In this document: one piece after another, positions 1 to 8,602 of the stretch
How the letters are laid out: each line of letters opens with the position of its first letter
Numbering within the stretch: position 1 is the first letter of the stretch
Source: Marinobacter sp.
GTDB taxonomy: Bacteria > Pseudomonadota > Gammaproteobacteria > Pseudomonadales > Oleiphilaceae
Direction of reading: 5' to 3'
Assembly (NCBI RefSeq): GCF_014859525.1
Contig: NZ_JACUUB010000006.1
Span: forward strand, 25,216 to 89,215
DNA: 64,000 nt
Program-made: the position numbers and the translations under genes
The notes under the pieces: generated by a model
Database searches by the model: none
Told to the model about the DNA's origin: nothing
What the model saw: the letters and a program-made list of their open reading frames with translations, nothing else

Positions 1-344
1 ACCAGAAGCAGGTTCTCGGTGCGATTGTTCTTTTTCTGGGACAAGGCCAGAGCAAACTCGGGTATGCCGCGTACAAAGTTGTCTCGACCCAGAACCGGGA
101 ATATGTGCCAGCTTTTGTCGCTACCACCAGCGTCAGCCTCACCCATCGGTGCGATGGTGTGATCTTTATAGGCCTTCGTCAGTTGCTCGGCAAAGTTATC
201 ATAGATAGATTGCTCAACACGCTCCAGTTGCTGGTAGCGGTCGGTCTGATCTTTGCCGTTGGGTTCCTGTCGCTCAAAATGGGCTTTCAGGTAATCGGAT
301 CCCTGGCGGGCAACGCGCAGGGCCATCTTAATTGCTGGTTGCAT
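1..344 (-). CDS. suhB: SuhB-type inositol monophosphatase (partial, C-terminus outside window)
   Basis: Reading the minus strand from an ATG at 344 gives about 114 codons without a stop up to the window edge, so the 3' part is missing. The N-terminus (MQPAIKMALRVARQGSDYL) has the helical start typical of the SuhB/IMPase family, followed by a region with the family's conserved lysine-rich segment. SuhB hydrolyses inositol phosphates in vitro and in enterobacteria assists rRNA transcription antitermination. The catalytic metal-binding DPLDGT-type motif would lie outside the window, so activity cannot be judged. It diverges from trmJ, the same arrangement as suhB/trmJ in Pseudomonas. No strong ribosome-binding site is visible before this ATG, so the exact start is less sure than the identity. 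Confidence 0.8.
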   Translation of the reverse strand, partial: MQPAIKMALRVARQGSDYLKAHFERQEPNGKDQTDRYQQLERVEQSIYDNFAEQLTKAYKDHTIAPMGEADAGGSDKSWHIFPVLGRDNFVRGIPEFALALSQKKNNRTENLLL

Positions 345-550
345 CTGAGTGTTCGTTATCCGGGTGTGTTAGGGCCGCGCATGATAGCAAAAACTACCGG
401 CGCTTGTCTGTTTTTTGGCTCAGCAAAAGCACGGATATCCCAGATCCAGGGCCGTGTTTCGGCATATCCGGAGGGCGGGCGAGCGCTTGTTTCTGCTATC
501 ATTCCGCTCCTGCGCAATTCAAAGATTATCTATACATAGGCCTGATTACC

Positions 551-1423
551 ATGCATAAGCCCGCGTTGCCGCTGGAAGGCACGGATACCTTCAATGACCA
601 GATCCGAATCGTTTTGGTTGAAACGTCCCATTCCGGCAATATCGGCGCGGTAGCACGAGCCATGAAAAATATGGGACTCGGGAATCTGTGGCTGGTCAAT
701 CCGGCGTCTTTTCCGGATGAAACGTCATACGCTCGTGCCGCCGGCGCGTCGGATGTATTGGACAGGGCGCAAGTGGTGGCGTCTCTGGATGAGGCCCTGG
801 CAGACTGTGTTCTCGTTATGGGTACCAGTGCTCGCGGCCGTAAGGTGCCATGGCCCGTCATTGCGCCGCCCCAGGCGGCCATTACCGCCTGCGAGGCCAG
901 TCAGCAGGGCCTGGTTGCGTTGGTGTTCGGGCGAGAGAATCATGGTTTGTCTAATGAGGAGCTTCAGCGCTGCCATTATCATATTCATATTCCATCCAAC
1001 CCTGATTACAGTTCTTTGAATCTGTCGATGGCGGTGCAGGTCATCAGTTACGAATTGCGGATGCATTTTTTGCGGAGCCTTGAAGAGGGGGAGTCCAGCC
1101 CCTACCTTGAATCTATGGTTGCTCCGGGGGATCGCGGCTGGGATGTGCCGCCGGCGGCCGTCCATGATGTTGAGGGGTTTTTCGGGCATCTGGAGCAGGT
1201 GCTTGTAGACGTTGATTTTCATCGCCGGAATAACCCCCGGCAATTGATGCCCCGGATCAGGCGACTCTTCCAGCGTGCCCGGCTCGATCAGATGGAAATC
1301 AATATTCTTCGCGGAATTCTAACGTCAGTACAGAAGGCCGCAGGCACTCTACCGGGTAGTGAGCAGAAAAAAACCACTGCGGCGGACACCGAGGGTGAAG
1401 GGCAGGACACAAGCCATGTTTGA
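551..1423 (+). CDS. trmJ: tRNA (cytidine/uridine-32 2'-O) methyltransferase TrmJ
   Basis: A 290-residue SPOUT-class methyltransferase. TrmJ uses S-adenosylmethionine to methylate the ribose of position 32 in the anticodon loop of certain tRNAs. Family motifs seen: [20 protein letters not shown] near the N-terminus, the [13 protein letters not shown] segment mid-protein, and [10 protein letters not shown], which belongs to the SAM-binding trefoil knot. The C-terminal 80-90 residues are a helical extension typical of TrmJ. I take ATG 551 as the start because homology begins a few residues later; the frame stays open upstream to 332 but that part looks non-coding and lies over the suhB/trmJ intergenic region. 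The stop overlaps the cysE start by 8 bases, implying cotranscription and translational coupling. Confidence 0.93.
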   Translation: MHKPALPLEGTDTFNDQIRIVLVETSHSGNIGAVARAMKNMGLGNLWLVNPASFPDETSYARAAGASDVLDRAQVVASLDEALADCVLVMGTSARGRKVPWPVIAPPQAAITACEASQQGLVALVFGRENHGLSNEELQRCHYHIHIPSNPDYSSLNLSMAVQVISYELRMHFLRSLEEGESSPYLESMVAPGDRGWDVPPAAVHDVEGFFGHLEQVLVDVDFHRRNNPRQLMPRIRRLFQRARLDQMEINILRGILTSVQKAAGTLPGSEQKKTTAADTEGEGQDTSHV

Positions 1424-2195
1424 GCGTTTACGGGAAGATATCCAAAGTGTGTTCCATCGGGACCCGGCAGCGCGGAATACTTTTGAGGTGCTCACCAATT
1501 ACCCCGGCCTGCACGCCTTGCTATTCCATCGTTTTTCTCATTGGTTGTGGAGCCTGGGATTAAAATGGCTGGCCCGAACAATTTCCACCCTGGCGCGCTG
1601 GTTAACCGGGATTGAGATTCATCCGGGAGCAACCATTGGTCGTCGCTTCTTTATTGATCATGGGATGGGTGTTGTGATCGGCGAAACGACCGTGATTGGT
1701 GATGACGTCACCCTGTACCAAGGTGTGACTCTAGGTGGCACCAGCTGGAACAAGGGAAAGCGGCATCCAACCATTGGTGATGGCGTCGTGGTGGGGGCGG
1801 GCGCAAAAATTCTGGGGCCATTTGAGGTGGGAACAGGGGCCAAGATCGGCTCCAACTCGGTGGTGACCAAAGCCGTGCCGGCGGGCGCAACAGTGATCGG
1901 AATCCCGGGCAGGGTAATCGTTAAACGGCACACCGAGGACGATGTCCGGCGTAAAGAAATGGAAGAGCGCATGGGCTTTGATGCCTATGGCGTGACCGAG
2001 GAAATGCCCGATCCCGTAGCCAGGGCGATGCGCTCGCTACTGGATCACATGCATGCGGTGGATGATCGTATTGAAAACATGTGCAAGGCGCTTCATAAGG
2101 TGAACAGTGAATACCAAAATGGCGAGTTACCGCCGTTGCAGGAAGAAGATTTCGATTGCGTTCGGGATGATGAAGATATCAGCGGTAAAGGCTGA
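1416..2195 (+). CDS. cysE: Serine O-acetyltransferase
   Basis: A 259-residue cytoplasmic enzyme that acetylates L-serine with acetyl-CoA, the first step of cysteine synthesis. An N-terminal helical domain (about 1-80) is followed by the left-handed beta-helix of hexapeptide repeats. The segment [19 protein letters not shown] holds the catalytic His/Asp environment, and YQGVTLGGT with the downstream [19 protein letters not shown] segment forms the CoA-binding face. ATG 1416 is chosen because translation from it gives the usual [10 protein letters not shown] start; an in-frame ATG at 1359 lies inside trmJ. The C-terminal tail (after about residue 190) is hydrophilic and acidic. Placement before iscR-iscS fits supply of cysteine to the desulfurase, as in Pseudomonas. 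Confidence 0.95.
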   Translation: MFERLREDIQSVFHRDPAARNTFEVLTNYPGLHALLFHRFSHWLWSLGLKWLARTISTLARWLTGIEIHPGATIGRRFFIDHGMGVVIGETTVIGDDVTLYQGVTLGGTSWNKGKRHPTIGDGVVVGAGAKILGPFEVGTGAKIGSNSVVTKAVPAGATVIGIPGRVIVKRHTEDDVRRKEMEERMGFDAYGVTEEMPDPVARAMRSLLDHMHAVDDRIENMCKALHKVNSEYQNGELPPLQEEDFDCVRDDEDISGKG

Positions 2196-2199
2196 ATAC

Positions 2200-2228
2200 T
2201 TGACTGCTTTGGTTGGTCAATTCATACT
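2200..2228 (+). promoter_or_regulatory. Probable sigma-70 promoter of iscR
   Basis: TTGACT (2200-2205), a 17-bp spacer and CATACT (2223-2228), placing a transcript start near 2235, about 40 bases before iscR. Arms TTGAC and GTCAA (2200-2204 and 2216-2220) form an inverted repeat over the promoter; its 11-bp spacing is longer than in the textbook E. coli type 1 IscR site, so IscR autoregulation here is only a suggestion. Confidence 0.5.
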
Positions 2229-2273
2229 CATCGCTTCGAATCGAGATTCAATCCCATCTTTGGGGCTGAGAGT

Positions 2274-2771
2274 ATGAAGCTGACCACGAAAGGCCGCTAC
2301 GCGGTAACGGCAATGCTGGATTTGGCTCTTCATGGGAGCCAGGGGCCGGTGAGTCTTGCGGACATTTCGGCCCGGCAAGAAATTTCCCTGTCCTACCTTG
2401 AGCAGCTGTTCTCTCGTCTGCGTCGTCAGAACCTGGTAGAGAGTGTGCGTGGGCCAGGTGGTGGTTACCGCTTGAGCCGCACCGCCGACGAAGTTTTTGT
2501 GGCTGAGGTGGTCGACGCCGTCAGTGAATCCCTGGATACCACTCGATGTGGCAACAAAGGTGACTGCCAGAACGGCGAGAAGTGCCTGACTCACCACTTG
2601 TGGTCTGACCTCAGTGATCAGATTCACCAGTTTCTCAGCGAGATCAGTCTGGGGGATCTGATGCGCAAGCATGAGATCCGCACAGTGGCTGATCGGCAAA
2701 ACCGGATACAGTCCGAGAACAGCTCCGATACAATCAATACCCGCCGCCTGATTGACCAGGCTACGGCCTGA
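2274..2771 (+). CDS. iscR: Fe-S cluster-sensing Rrf2 regulator IscR
   Basis: A 165-residue Rrf2-family regulator. Residues 1-70 form the winged helix-turn-helix ([32 protein letters not shown] is the wing). The cluster loop keeps Cys92, Cys98, Cys104 and His107, the same ligand numbering as E. coli IscR, so it should bind a [2Fe-2S] cluster and sense Fe-S status. In E. coli it represses the isc operon when loaded and activates suf when apo. It lies 78 bp after cysE with its own promoter and 22 bp before iscS. Unusually, only iscS of the isc assembly genes follows it, so its main targets may lie elsewhere in the genome. Confidence 0.95.
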   Translation: MKLTTKGRYAVTAMLDLALHGSQGPVSLADISARQEISLSYLEQLFSRLRRQNLVESVRGPGGGYRLSRTADEVFVAEVVDAVSESLDTTRCGNKGDCQNGEKCLTHHLWSDLSDQIHQFLSEISLGDLMRKHEIRTVADRQNRIQSENSSDTINTRRLIDQATA

Positions 2772-2793
2772 CAATTCTTATACCTCTGTGACT

Positions 2794-3957
2794 ATGAAAA
2801 AACCTGTGTATCTTGATTACGCGGCGACGACGCCTGTTGATCCGTCTGTTGCTATGGAAATGATGAAATACCTCGATCCTGAAGGGGTGTTTGGTAACCC
2901 GGCGTCCCGATCCCACGGTTATGGGTGGCAGGCAGAAGCTGCTGTGGAAAACGCCCGGCGCCAGGTTGCAGAACTCATTCACGCAGATCCGCGGGAAATT
3001 GTCTGGACGTCCGGTGCAACGGAGTCTGACAACCTGGCGATCAAAGGTGTGGTTGGGCAGCGTTCCAGTGCCCGAGGCCTGAAAAGTCACATAGTGACGT
3101 CGGTTATCGAGCATAAAGCTGTGGTTGATACCTGCAAATGGCTGGAAAACCATGGTGCGGAGGTTACCTGGTTGCATCCGGAGTCGGACGGTCGGGTAGC
3201 GCCTCAGGCTGTTGTTGAGGCACTCCGTGAAGACACCGCGCTGGTCAGCCTGATGATGGTGAATAACGAGCTGGGTTGCGTTACCGATATCGCCGCTATC
3301 GGTGCTTTGCTGCGCGAGCGCGGAGTCCTTTTCCATGTGGACGCGGCGCAAGCAGCCGGCAAGTCGCCAATAGACGTGGCGAGCCTCAACGTTGATCTTC
3401 TGTCGCTGTCTGCTCACAAGGTCTATGGGCCAAAGGGTGTTGGCGCCCTCTATGTGCGGCGCTCTCCGGACGTGGTGATTGAGGCTCAGATCCATGGTGG
3501 CGGTCACGAGCGGGGAATGCGTTCTGGTACTTTGCCAACTCATCAACTGGTTGGGATGGGTAAGGCGTTTGAGTTGGCGGGTGAATGCCTTGAACAAGAG
3601 ATGGTGTATCTTGAAAGCCTGCGTTCAGCTTTTTTGTCTGGTCTTGGCGAGCTTGAGGGTGTCCATTTCAATGGTAGTCGGGAATATCGGGTGCCAGGCA
3701 TTGTCAATCTGGCGTTTGAGGGCGTTGATGCCGAGTCGCTGATGCTGGGTTTGCGTAATCTTGCGGTGTCTTCGGGGTCTGCCTGTGCGTCGGCGACGGT
3801 TGAGCCCTCTTTTGTGTTGAGGGGGATTGGTTTGGGCGATGAGTTAGCACACCGCGCACTTCGTTTTTCGTTCGGGCGCTACACCAGTGTCACAGATATA
3901 GAGTTCGCCTGTTCGCACATCGTTGATGTTGTCAGGCGACTTCGTGCCGTGCGGTAG
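2794..3957 (+). CDS. iscS: Cysteine desulfurase IscS, short C-terminus
   Basis: A 387-residue PLP-dependent cysteine desulfurase that takes sulfur from cysteine for Fe-S clusters and tRNA thiolation. Visible features: N-terminal [15 protein letters not shown], His107 (EHKAV), PLP lysine Lys209 ([10 protein letters not shown]), and the persulfide Cys331 in [14 protein letters not shown]. Each is offset by about three residues from E. coli IscS. The protein stops at RRLRAVR and lacks the roughly 20-residue tail that ends E. coli IscS. ATG 2794 is preferred to an in-frame ATG at 2752 inside iscR because homology starts at [12 protein letters not shown]. The next gene is ndk, 66 bp on; iscU, iscA, hscB, hscA, fdx and iscX, normally found here in Pseudomonas, are absent. 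NifS-like relatives are an alternative name, but IscS fits best. Confidence 0.9.
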   Translation: MKKPVYLDYAATTPVDPSVAMEMMKYLDPEGVFGNPASRSHGYGWQAEAAVENARRQVAELIHADPREIVWTSGATESDNLAIKGVVGQRSSARGLKSHIVTSVIEHKAVVDTCKWLENHGAEVTWLHPESDGRVAPQAVVEALREDTALVSLMMVNNELGCVTDIAAIGALLRERGVLFHVDAAQAAGKSPIDVASLNVDLLSLSAHKVYGPKGVGALYVRRSPDVVIEAQIHGGGHERGMRSGTLPTHQLVGMGKAFELAGECLEQEMVYLESLRSAFLSGLGELEGVHFNGSREYRVPGIVNLAFEGVDAESLMLGLRNLAVSSGSACASATVEPSFVLRGIGLGDELAHRALRFSFGRYTSVTDIEFACSHIVDVVRRLRAVR

Positions 3958-3977
3958 GCAGTAGCACCCGGACTGCG

Positions 3978-3983
3978 TATAAT
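3978..3983 (+). promoter_or_regulatory. Probable -10 element of an ndk promoter
   Basis: A perfect TATAAT lies 41 bases before the ndk ATG in the iscS-ndk gap. The -35 region 17 bp upstream (taggca) is weak. It suggests ndk has its own promoter rather than depending only on the iscR transcript. Confidence 0.4.
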
Positions 3984-4023
3984 CGCCGATCTGAATATTC
4001 TTGAACTCAAGTGGAGAAGTACC

Positions 4024-4452
4024 ATGGCAAACGAGCGCACGCTCTCAATTATCAAGCCCGATGCAGTCGCCAAGAACGTTATCGGTGAAATCTACAGCCG
4101 TTTTGAAAAAGCGGACCTGAAAATCGTTGCGTCGAAAATGATGCACCTGACTCAGGAGCAGGCTGAAGGCTTTTATGCTGAGCACAAAGAACGCCCGTTC
4201 TTTAACGATCTGGTTGCCTTTATGACTTCCGGTCCGGTTGTTGTTCAGGCTCTGGAAGGCGAAGGCGCCATCCTCAAGAACCGCGATCTGATGGGTGCGA
4301 CTAACCCGAAAGAAGCGGCGGCTGGCACTATTCGTGCCGACTTCGCATCATCCATTGATGCCAACGCTGTTCACGGCTCTGACTCTGCAGCCTCTGCCGA
4401 GCGTGAGATTGCGTATTTTTTTAATGACAACGAAATCTGCCCGCGCGGTTGA
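4024..4452 (+). CDS. ndk: Nucleoside diphosphate kinase
   Basis: A 142-residue enzyme of normal family length that transfers the gamma-phosphate between nucleoside triphosphates and diphosphates through a phosphohistidine. It begins with [15 protein letters not shown], has the substrate lysine in IKPD, the nucleotide-site segment MGATNPKEA, and the catalytic histidine in [16 protein letters not shown] near residue 117. A GTGGAGAAG Shine-Dalgarno region precedes ATG 4024. A hairpin follows the gene before rlmN. The ndk-rlmN-pilW order matches Pseudomonas. Confidence 0.97.
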   Translation: MANERTLSIIKPDAVAKNVIGEIYSRFEKADLKIVASKMMHLTQEQAEGFYAEHKERPFFNDLVAFMTSGPVVVQALEGEGAILKNRDLMGATNPKEAAAGTIRADFASSIDANAVHGSDSAASAEREIAYFFNDNEICPRG

Positions 4453-4461
4453 TTCTGTTGT

Positions 4462-4489
4462 TTCAGGGGCGGCATTTGCCACCCCTGAA
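4462..4489 (+). terminator. Hairpin after ndk
   Basis: TTCAGGGG and CCCCTGAA arms, with an inner GGC/GCC pairing around ATTT, form a stable stem-loop 9 bases after the ndk stop. The following bases (ttggttattt) are only moderately T-rich, so it may act as a partial terminator or an mRNA-stabilising 3' end. Confidence 0.6.
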
Positions 4490-4514
4490 TTGGTTATTTG
4501 ATCGAGGTTATTGC

Positions 4515-5624
4515 ATGACAGGCGCTGCCGAAAAAATCAATCTCCTGGGGATGCCTAAAGAAAAGCTTGAGGCATTTTTTGAATCCCTGGGCGAAAAACG
4601 CTTCCGCGCTCAGCAGGTGTTGCAGTGGATCCATCAGTGGGGCGTTGATGACTTCGATCAAATGACCAATATGAGCAAGGCGTTGAGGGAAAAGCTAAAG
4701 CTTGTGGCAGAGGTGCGTGGCCCGGAGGTGGTGTTTGATGAAACCTCCAAGGATGGTACTCGCAAATGGGTCATGCGGATGGACAACGGCAACAGCGTTG
4801 AAACCGTGCTTATCCCAGATGGCGAACGCGGCACTCTGTGCGTGTCGTCCCAGATCGGGTGTACCCTTGACTGCACCTTCTGTTCCACCGGAAAACGCGG
4901 ATTCAATCGCAATCTGACCGCTGCGGAAGTTATCGGTCAAGTTTGGGTGGCTCGTAAAGCGTTTATGCCGTTCGATATCAACGACCGTCCTATCACCAAT
5001 GTTGTGATGATGGGAATGGGGGAGCCATTGTTGAACTTCGATAACGTGGTCGATGCCATGAACCTGATGATGGAAGATCTCGCTTATGGGATTTCCAAGC
5101 GTCGTGTAACACTGAGTACCTCTGGCGTTGTTCCAGGCATAGACAAGTTGGCTGAGGTTACCGATGTTTCACTGGCCATCTCGCTTCATGCACCCAATGA
5201 TGAATTGCGCAACAAGTTGGTTCCATTAAATAAAAAGTATCCGATCGCAGAATTACTGGCCGCCACAAAGCGATATTTTGCGAGGTTACCTGAGAAGCGT
5301 AAGGCGACGATCGAATACACTGTCATTGAGGGTGTCAACGATCAGCTGGAGCACGCTCACGAACTGGCGGTTCTGCTTAGGGATTTGCCGTGTAAAATTA
5401 ATCTGATACCGTTTAACCCATTCCCGGAGAGCGATTTCAAGCGCCCGAGCATGAATGCCACGCGCAGGTTTCAGACGGTTTTGAACGAAGCTGGTTACGT
5501 TGCAACGATTCGCACCACCCGTGGAGACGATATTGATGCGGCGTGCGGTCAGTTGGTCGGTCGGGTAGACGACCGCACGCGCAGGAGTCAGAGATACATA
5601 GCGGTACAACAGGTTAACCCCTGA
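4515..5624 (+). CDS. rlmN: 23S rRNA A2503 / tRNA A37 C2-methyltransferase RlmN
   Basis: A 369-residue radical-SAM methyltransferase that makes 2-methyladenosine in 23S rRNA and in some tRNAs. The [4Fe-4S] motif CTLDCTFC gives Cys116, Cys120 and Cys123. The second catalytic cysteine, which carries the methyl-enzyme intermediate, is in DIDAACGQL near residue 344. An N-terminal accessory helical domain (1-85) and [10 protein letters not shown] are family hallmarks. ATG 4515 is chosen because homology begins with [13 protein letters not shown]; the frame is open upstream to 4449, overlapping ndk and the hairpin. It needs an Fe-S cluster, so it depends on whichever Fe-S assembly system the cell uses. 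Confidence 0.95.
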   Translation: MTGAAEKINLLGMPKEKLEAFFESLGEKRFRAQQVLQWIHQWGVDDFDQMTNMSKALREKLKLVAEVRGPEVVFDETSKDGTRKWVMRMDNGNSVETVLIPDGERGTLCVSSQIGCTLDCTFCSTGKRGFNRNLTAAEVIGQVWVARKAFMPFDINDRPITNVVMMGMGEPLLNFDNVVDAMNLMMEDLAYGISKRRVTLSTSGVVPGIDKLAEVTDVSLAISLHAPNDELRNKLVPLNKKYPIAELLAATKRYFARLPEKRKATIEYTVIEGVNDQLEHAHELAVLLRDLPCKINLIPFNPFPESDFKRPSMNATRRFQTVLNEAGYVATIRTTRGDDIDAACGQLVGRVDDRTRRSQRYIAVQQVNP

Positions 5625-5661
5625 TATCGATACCCCGGAAGCGACAAAGGTAAGGTGTTTC

Positions 5662-6468
5662 GTGAAAGGAAAAGCACAAAGTTCACCTCTGTTAACAGCG
5701 GCCCTTTTGATCGTTGGCTTGATGCTTTCGGGCTGTGTTACCACCACCGATAGCCGGTTTTCCCGGGAAGCAGACCGTGACAAGGCCGTCAGCAATTATG
5801 TTCAGCTGGCGACAGCCTACATTGGCCAGGGCAACCTTGATCGTGCTCGCCATCACCTTGATCGGGCACTGGAAATCTCACCGGATAGCCCTCAGGCACA
5901 GGCTGCTATGGGGTTGGTTTATAATGCAGAGAACGAACCCGAACTGGCCGAGCGTAACTTTAAGCGAGCGATCGCAAAAGATGGCAACTACACCCGGGCT
6001 CGCGTCTATTACGGTGGCTACCTTTTCAGTCATTCCCGTTTTGAAGAAGCCAGAGACCAATACAGTGTTGCGTCCAGAGACACCGGCTACCGTGAGCGCG
6101 GAGCAGTATTTTACAATCTGGGCATGACTGAAGAACGTCTGGGTAACCGGCCTGCCGCTGAGGCAGCGTATCGCCGGTCAGTCGAACTGACTCGGGGCGA
6201 GGCAAGAACCTTGCTTTCCTTGTCTCGTGTACTGGTTGAAATGGACGACTACTCCGCGGCATCCCTTTATTACAGTCGCCTGCAGACGCTGATTCAGCGC
6301 AATCCGCGCCTGACCCATTCGCCGGAGAGCCTGTTTACGGGCATTCGTATCGCGCGCCATTTTGAGGATCGGGACCAGGAGGTCAGCTTGACGCTGCTGC
6401 TGAGGAACGAGTATCCGAATTCTGCGGAGTACCAACAATATAAGGTGTTGATTGCCAATGAGCGGTGA
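5662..6468 (+). CDS. pilW: Type IV pilus biogenesis/stability lipoprotein PilW (PilF)
   Basis: A 268-residue lipoprotein starting at GTG 5662. The signal sequence ends in a lipobox (MLSGC, Cys near residue 25), so the protein should be lipidated and reach the outer membrane. The rest is a chain of TPR-like repeats of about 34 residues (for example AYIGQGNLDRARHHLDRALE and YNLGMTEERLGNRPAAEAAY). In Pseudomonas PilF is the pilotin needed for outer-membrane assembly of the PilQ secretin. It lies 37 bp after rlmN and its end overlaps the rodZ start by 11 bases, indicating an operon. No other pilus genes are in the window. Confidence 0.9.
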   Translation: MKGKAQSSPLLTAALLIVGLMLSGCVTTTDSRFSREADRDKAVSNYVQLATAYIGQGNLDRARHHLDRALEISPDSPQAQAAMGLVYNAENEPELAERNFKRAIAKDGNYTRARVYYGGYLFSHSRFEEARDQYSVASRDTGYRERGAVFYNLGMTEERLGNRPAAEAAYRRSVELTRGEARTLLSLSRVLVEMDDYSAASLYYSRLQTLIQRNPRLTHSPESLFTGIRIARHFEDRDQEVSLTLLLRNEYPNSAEYQQYKVLIANER

Positions 6469-7405
6469 CGTGAAGCCAGATCAAGCGGCAACGGTGCGGG
6501 TCGGAGAGCAACTCAGGCTTGGGCGCGAGCGCCTGGGCCTTGAACTCTCAGCCATTGCTGCCGAGCAGCATCTTCGCCCTTCTGTGATTCAGGCTATTGA
6601 GAATGGCGATTACAGCAAAGTTGACAGCGAACTGTTTCTTAAAGGATACGTTCGAGCGTACGCGCGCCAGATCGGCCTTGATGCCGACTCCGTGATTGCA
6701 GACCTCGACCGGGAGTTGGAACCGGCGCGACAGCAGAGAGAACGTGAACAGCAAGCAAATCCGTTGGTGTCGATTGAGCGAGCTAAACGTCGGAAGCGAC
6801 AGCTAGCCAAGATTTTGGCAATCTTATTGGTGATTGCTGTGGGTGCGTATCTGATTGTCGGTTATCTTGCTGAACAGGAGGTTGGCTCAGATCTCGCCCC
6901 TATGTCAGGAACGGAAAGTGCTTCAGATCTCGTCGTTCCCGAGGAGAGCCAGCCTTCGATCCGGCCGGAGCAGGAAGATCAGATGACCGGATCTGTTACG
7001 AGTGACGGCGTTGTTGACCCGGAGACCGTAACGGCAGACGCTTTGCCGGACGATGCCCGGCCCGAAGACCTGTCGGCCGATCAGCAGCCCGTTATGATCC
7101 AGTCATCGGAACCAGTACCAGAGCCAGAGCCAGAGCAGGTAGTGGCCGCTGAGGTAACCGAAGGTCGACTGCAAATGACGTTTTCTGATGACTGCTGGGT
7201 TCAGGTAACTGATGCCGGCGGAAACCGGTTAGTCAGTTCGCGGCGCCGAAGCGGTGATCTGCTGGATGTGACCGGAGAGGCACCGCTGCGGGTCGTGATC
7301 GGCGCAGTCAGTGCAGTTGAATCTATCCAGTTTCAGGGTGACGCTCTGAATATTGGCGATCTGCGCGTTGTGAACAACCGGTCCGAATTTACCCTCGAAC
7401 TCTAG
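6458..7405 (+). CDS. rodZ: Cell-shape protein RodZ
   Basis: A 315-residue bitopic membrane protein. Residues about 15-85 are an XRE-type helix-turn-helix (LRLGRERLGLELSAIAAEQ; PSVIQAIENGDY), which in RodZ binds the actin homologue MreB rather than only DNA. A basic KRRKRQ stretch precedes one transmembrane segment (about 110-132), then an acidic, Pro/Glu-rich periplasmic linker, and a C-terminal beta domain (DUF4115; FSDDCWVQVTDAGG). ATG 6458 follows pilW with an 11-base overlap; a TTG two codons earlier is less likely. It links cytoskeleton to wall elongation. Confidence 0.9.
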   Translation: MSGDVKPDQAATVRVGEQLRLGRERLGLELSAIAAEQHLRPSVIQAIENGDYSKVDSELFLKGYVRAYARQIGLDADSVIADLDRELEPARQQREREQQANPLVSIERAKRRKRQLAKILAILLVIAVGAYLIVGYLAEQEVGSDLAPMSGTESASDLVVPEESQPSIRPEQEDQMTGSVTSDGVVDPETVTADALPDDARPEDLSADQQPVMIQSSEPVPEPEPEQVVAAEVTEGRLQMTFSDDCWVQVTDAGGNRLVSSRRRSGDLLDVTGEAPLRVVIGAVSAVESIQFQGDALNIGDLRVVNNRSEFTLEL

Positions 7406-7439
7406 GCCGAACGCCTGAATAAACTGTTGGTCCCAGCAC

Positions 7440-8558
7440 ATGAAACACGAATCTCCGATTAAAAGACGCAAATCCCGCCAGATCATGGTCGGGAATGTTC
7501 CTGTTGGTGGCGATGCGCCGATTGCCGTGCAGAGTATGACCAATACCAATACTTGCGATGTGAGCGCAACGGTCGATCAAATCGAAGCTCTGCAGGATGC
7601 CGGCGCTGACATTGTGCGGGTATCTGTGCCTTCCATGGAGGCAGCTGAGGCCTTTGGCCAGATTCGTGACCGCGTGTCTTTACCGCTGGTAGCGGACATT
7701 CATTTCGATCATAAGATTGCATTGCGAGTTGCCGAACTGGGTGTTGACTGCTTGCGAATCAACCCGGGAAACATTGGTCGAGATGACCGGGTGAGCGCGG
7801 TGATCAGTGCTGCCCGGGATCGAAATATTCCTATCCGCATTGGTGTCAACGCCGGTTCGCTGGAAAAAAGCCTGCAGCGTAAGTACGGCGAACCGACACC
7901 GGAAGCCCTGGTCGAATCGGCCATGAGGCACATTGATATCCTTGATCGGCACGATTTTCAGGATTTTAAAGTCAGTCTGAAGGCGTCTGATGTGTTTATG
8001 ACGGTCGCGGCGTATCGCCAGATTGCATCTCAGATCGAGCAGCCACTGCACCTGGGTATTACAGAAGCGGGGGGCTTTCGGTCGGGCACTGTCAAGTCTG
8101 CCATTGGCCTTGGTATGCTTCTGATGGATGGCATTGGCGATACTATCCGGGTGTCTCTGGCCGCGGATCCTGTGCAGGAGATCAAAGTCGGGTTCGATAT
8201 TCTCAAGAGCCTTCGCCTGCGCAGCCGGGGTATCAACTTCATTGCCTGCCCAAGCTGCTCGCGTCAGAACTTTGATGTTATCCAGACGATGAATGATCTG
8301 GAGGAGCGCCTGGAAGATGTCAACACGGCACTCGATGTTGCGATCATCGGTTGCATCGTTAATGGTCCAGGTGAGGCCAAAGAGGCTGATGTCGGGCTAA
8401 CCGGCGGCAGCCCGAAGAACCTGTTTTACCTTGATGGCAAACCAAACCAGAAGCTCGACAACATGACGTTGACCGATGATCTGGAGCGCCTCATCCGGGA
8501 ACAAGTGAAGAAGCGTCAGGAGCGTGAGGAATCTGTGATCGCGCGCTCAACTGATTGA
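7440..8558 (+). CDS. ispG: 4-hydroxy-3-methylbut-2-enyl-diphosphate synthase (flavodoxin/ferredoxin)
   Basis: A 372-residue Fe-S enzyme of the MEP isoprenoid pathway, converting MEcPP to HMBPP. The TIM-barrel starts with the family signature [31 protein letters not shown] (split here only for reading), and the [4Fe-4S] ligands are in [11 protein letters not shown] and [15 protein letters not shown] near residues 267-313. Length is standard for gammaproteobacteria. It lies 34 bp after rodZ and 44 bp before hisS, the same order as in E. coli and Pseudomonas. Confidence 0.96.
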   Translation: MKHESPIKRRKSRQIMVGNVPVGGDAPIAVQSMTNTNTCDVSATVDQIEALQDAGADIVRVSVPSMEAAEAFGQIRDRVSLPLVADIHFDHKIALRVAELGVDCLRINPGNIGRDDRVSAVISAARDRNIPIRIGVNAGSLEKSLQRKYGEPTPEALVESAMRHIDILDRHDFQDFKVSLKASDVFMTVAAYRQIASQIEQPLHLGITEAGGFRSGTVKSAIGLGMLLMDGIGDTIRVSLAADPVQEIKVGFDILKSLRLRSRGINFIACPSCSRQNFDVIQTMNDLEERLEDVNTALDVAIIGCIVNGPGEAKEADVGLTGGSPKNLFYLDGKPNQKLDNMTLTDDLERLIREQVKKRQEREESVIARSTD

Positions 8559-8602
8559 TCGCTTGGACAGACACTCATTTAACAACGCATCAGGGTTTTA
8601 AC

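Noticed and set aside
105..539. 144-codon plus-strand frame at the left edge
   Set aside because: Mostly antisense to suhB and without motif.
332..550. N-terminal extension of trmJ
   Set aside because: Open only by chance; TrmJ homology starts just after ATG 551 and this stretch lies across the suhB/trmJ intergenic region.
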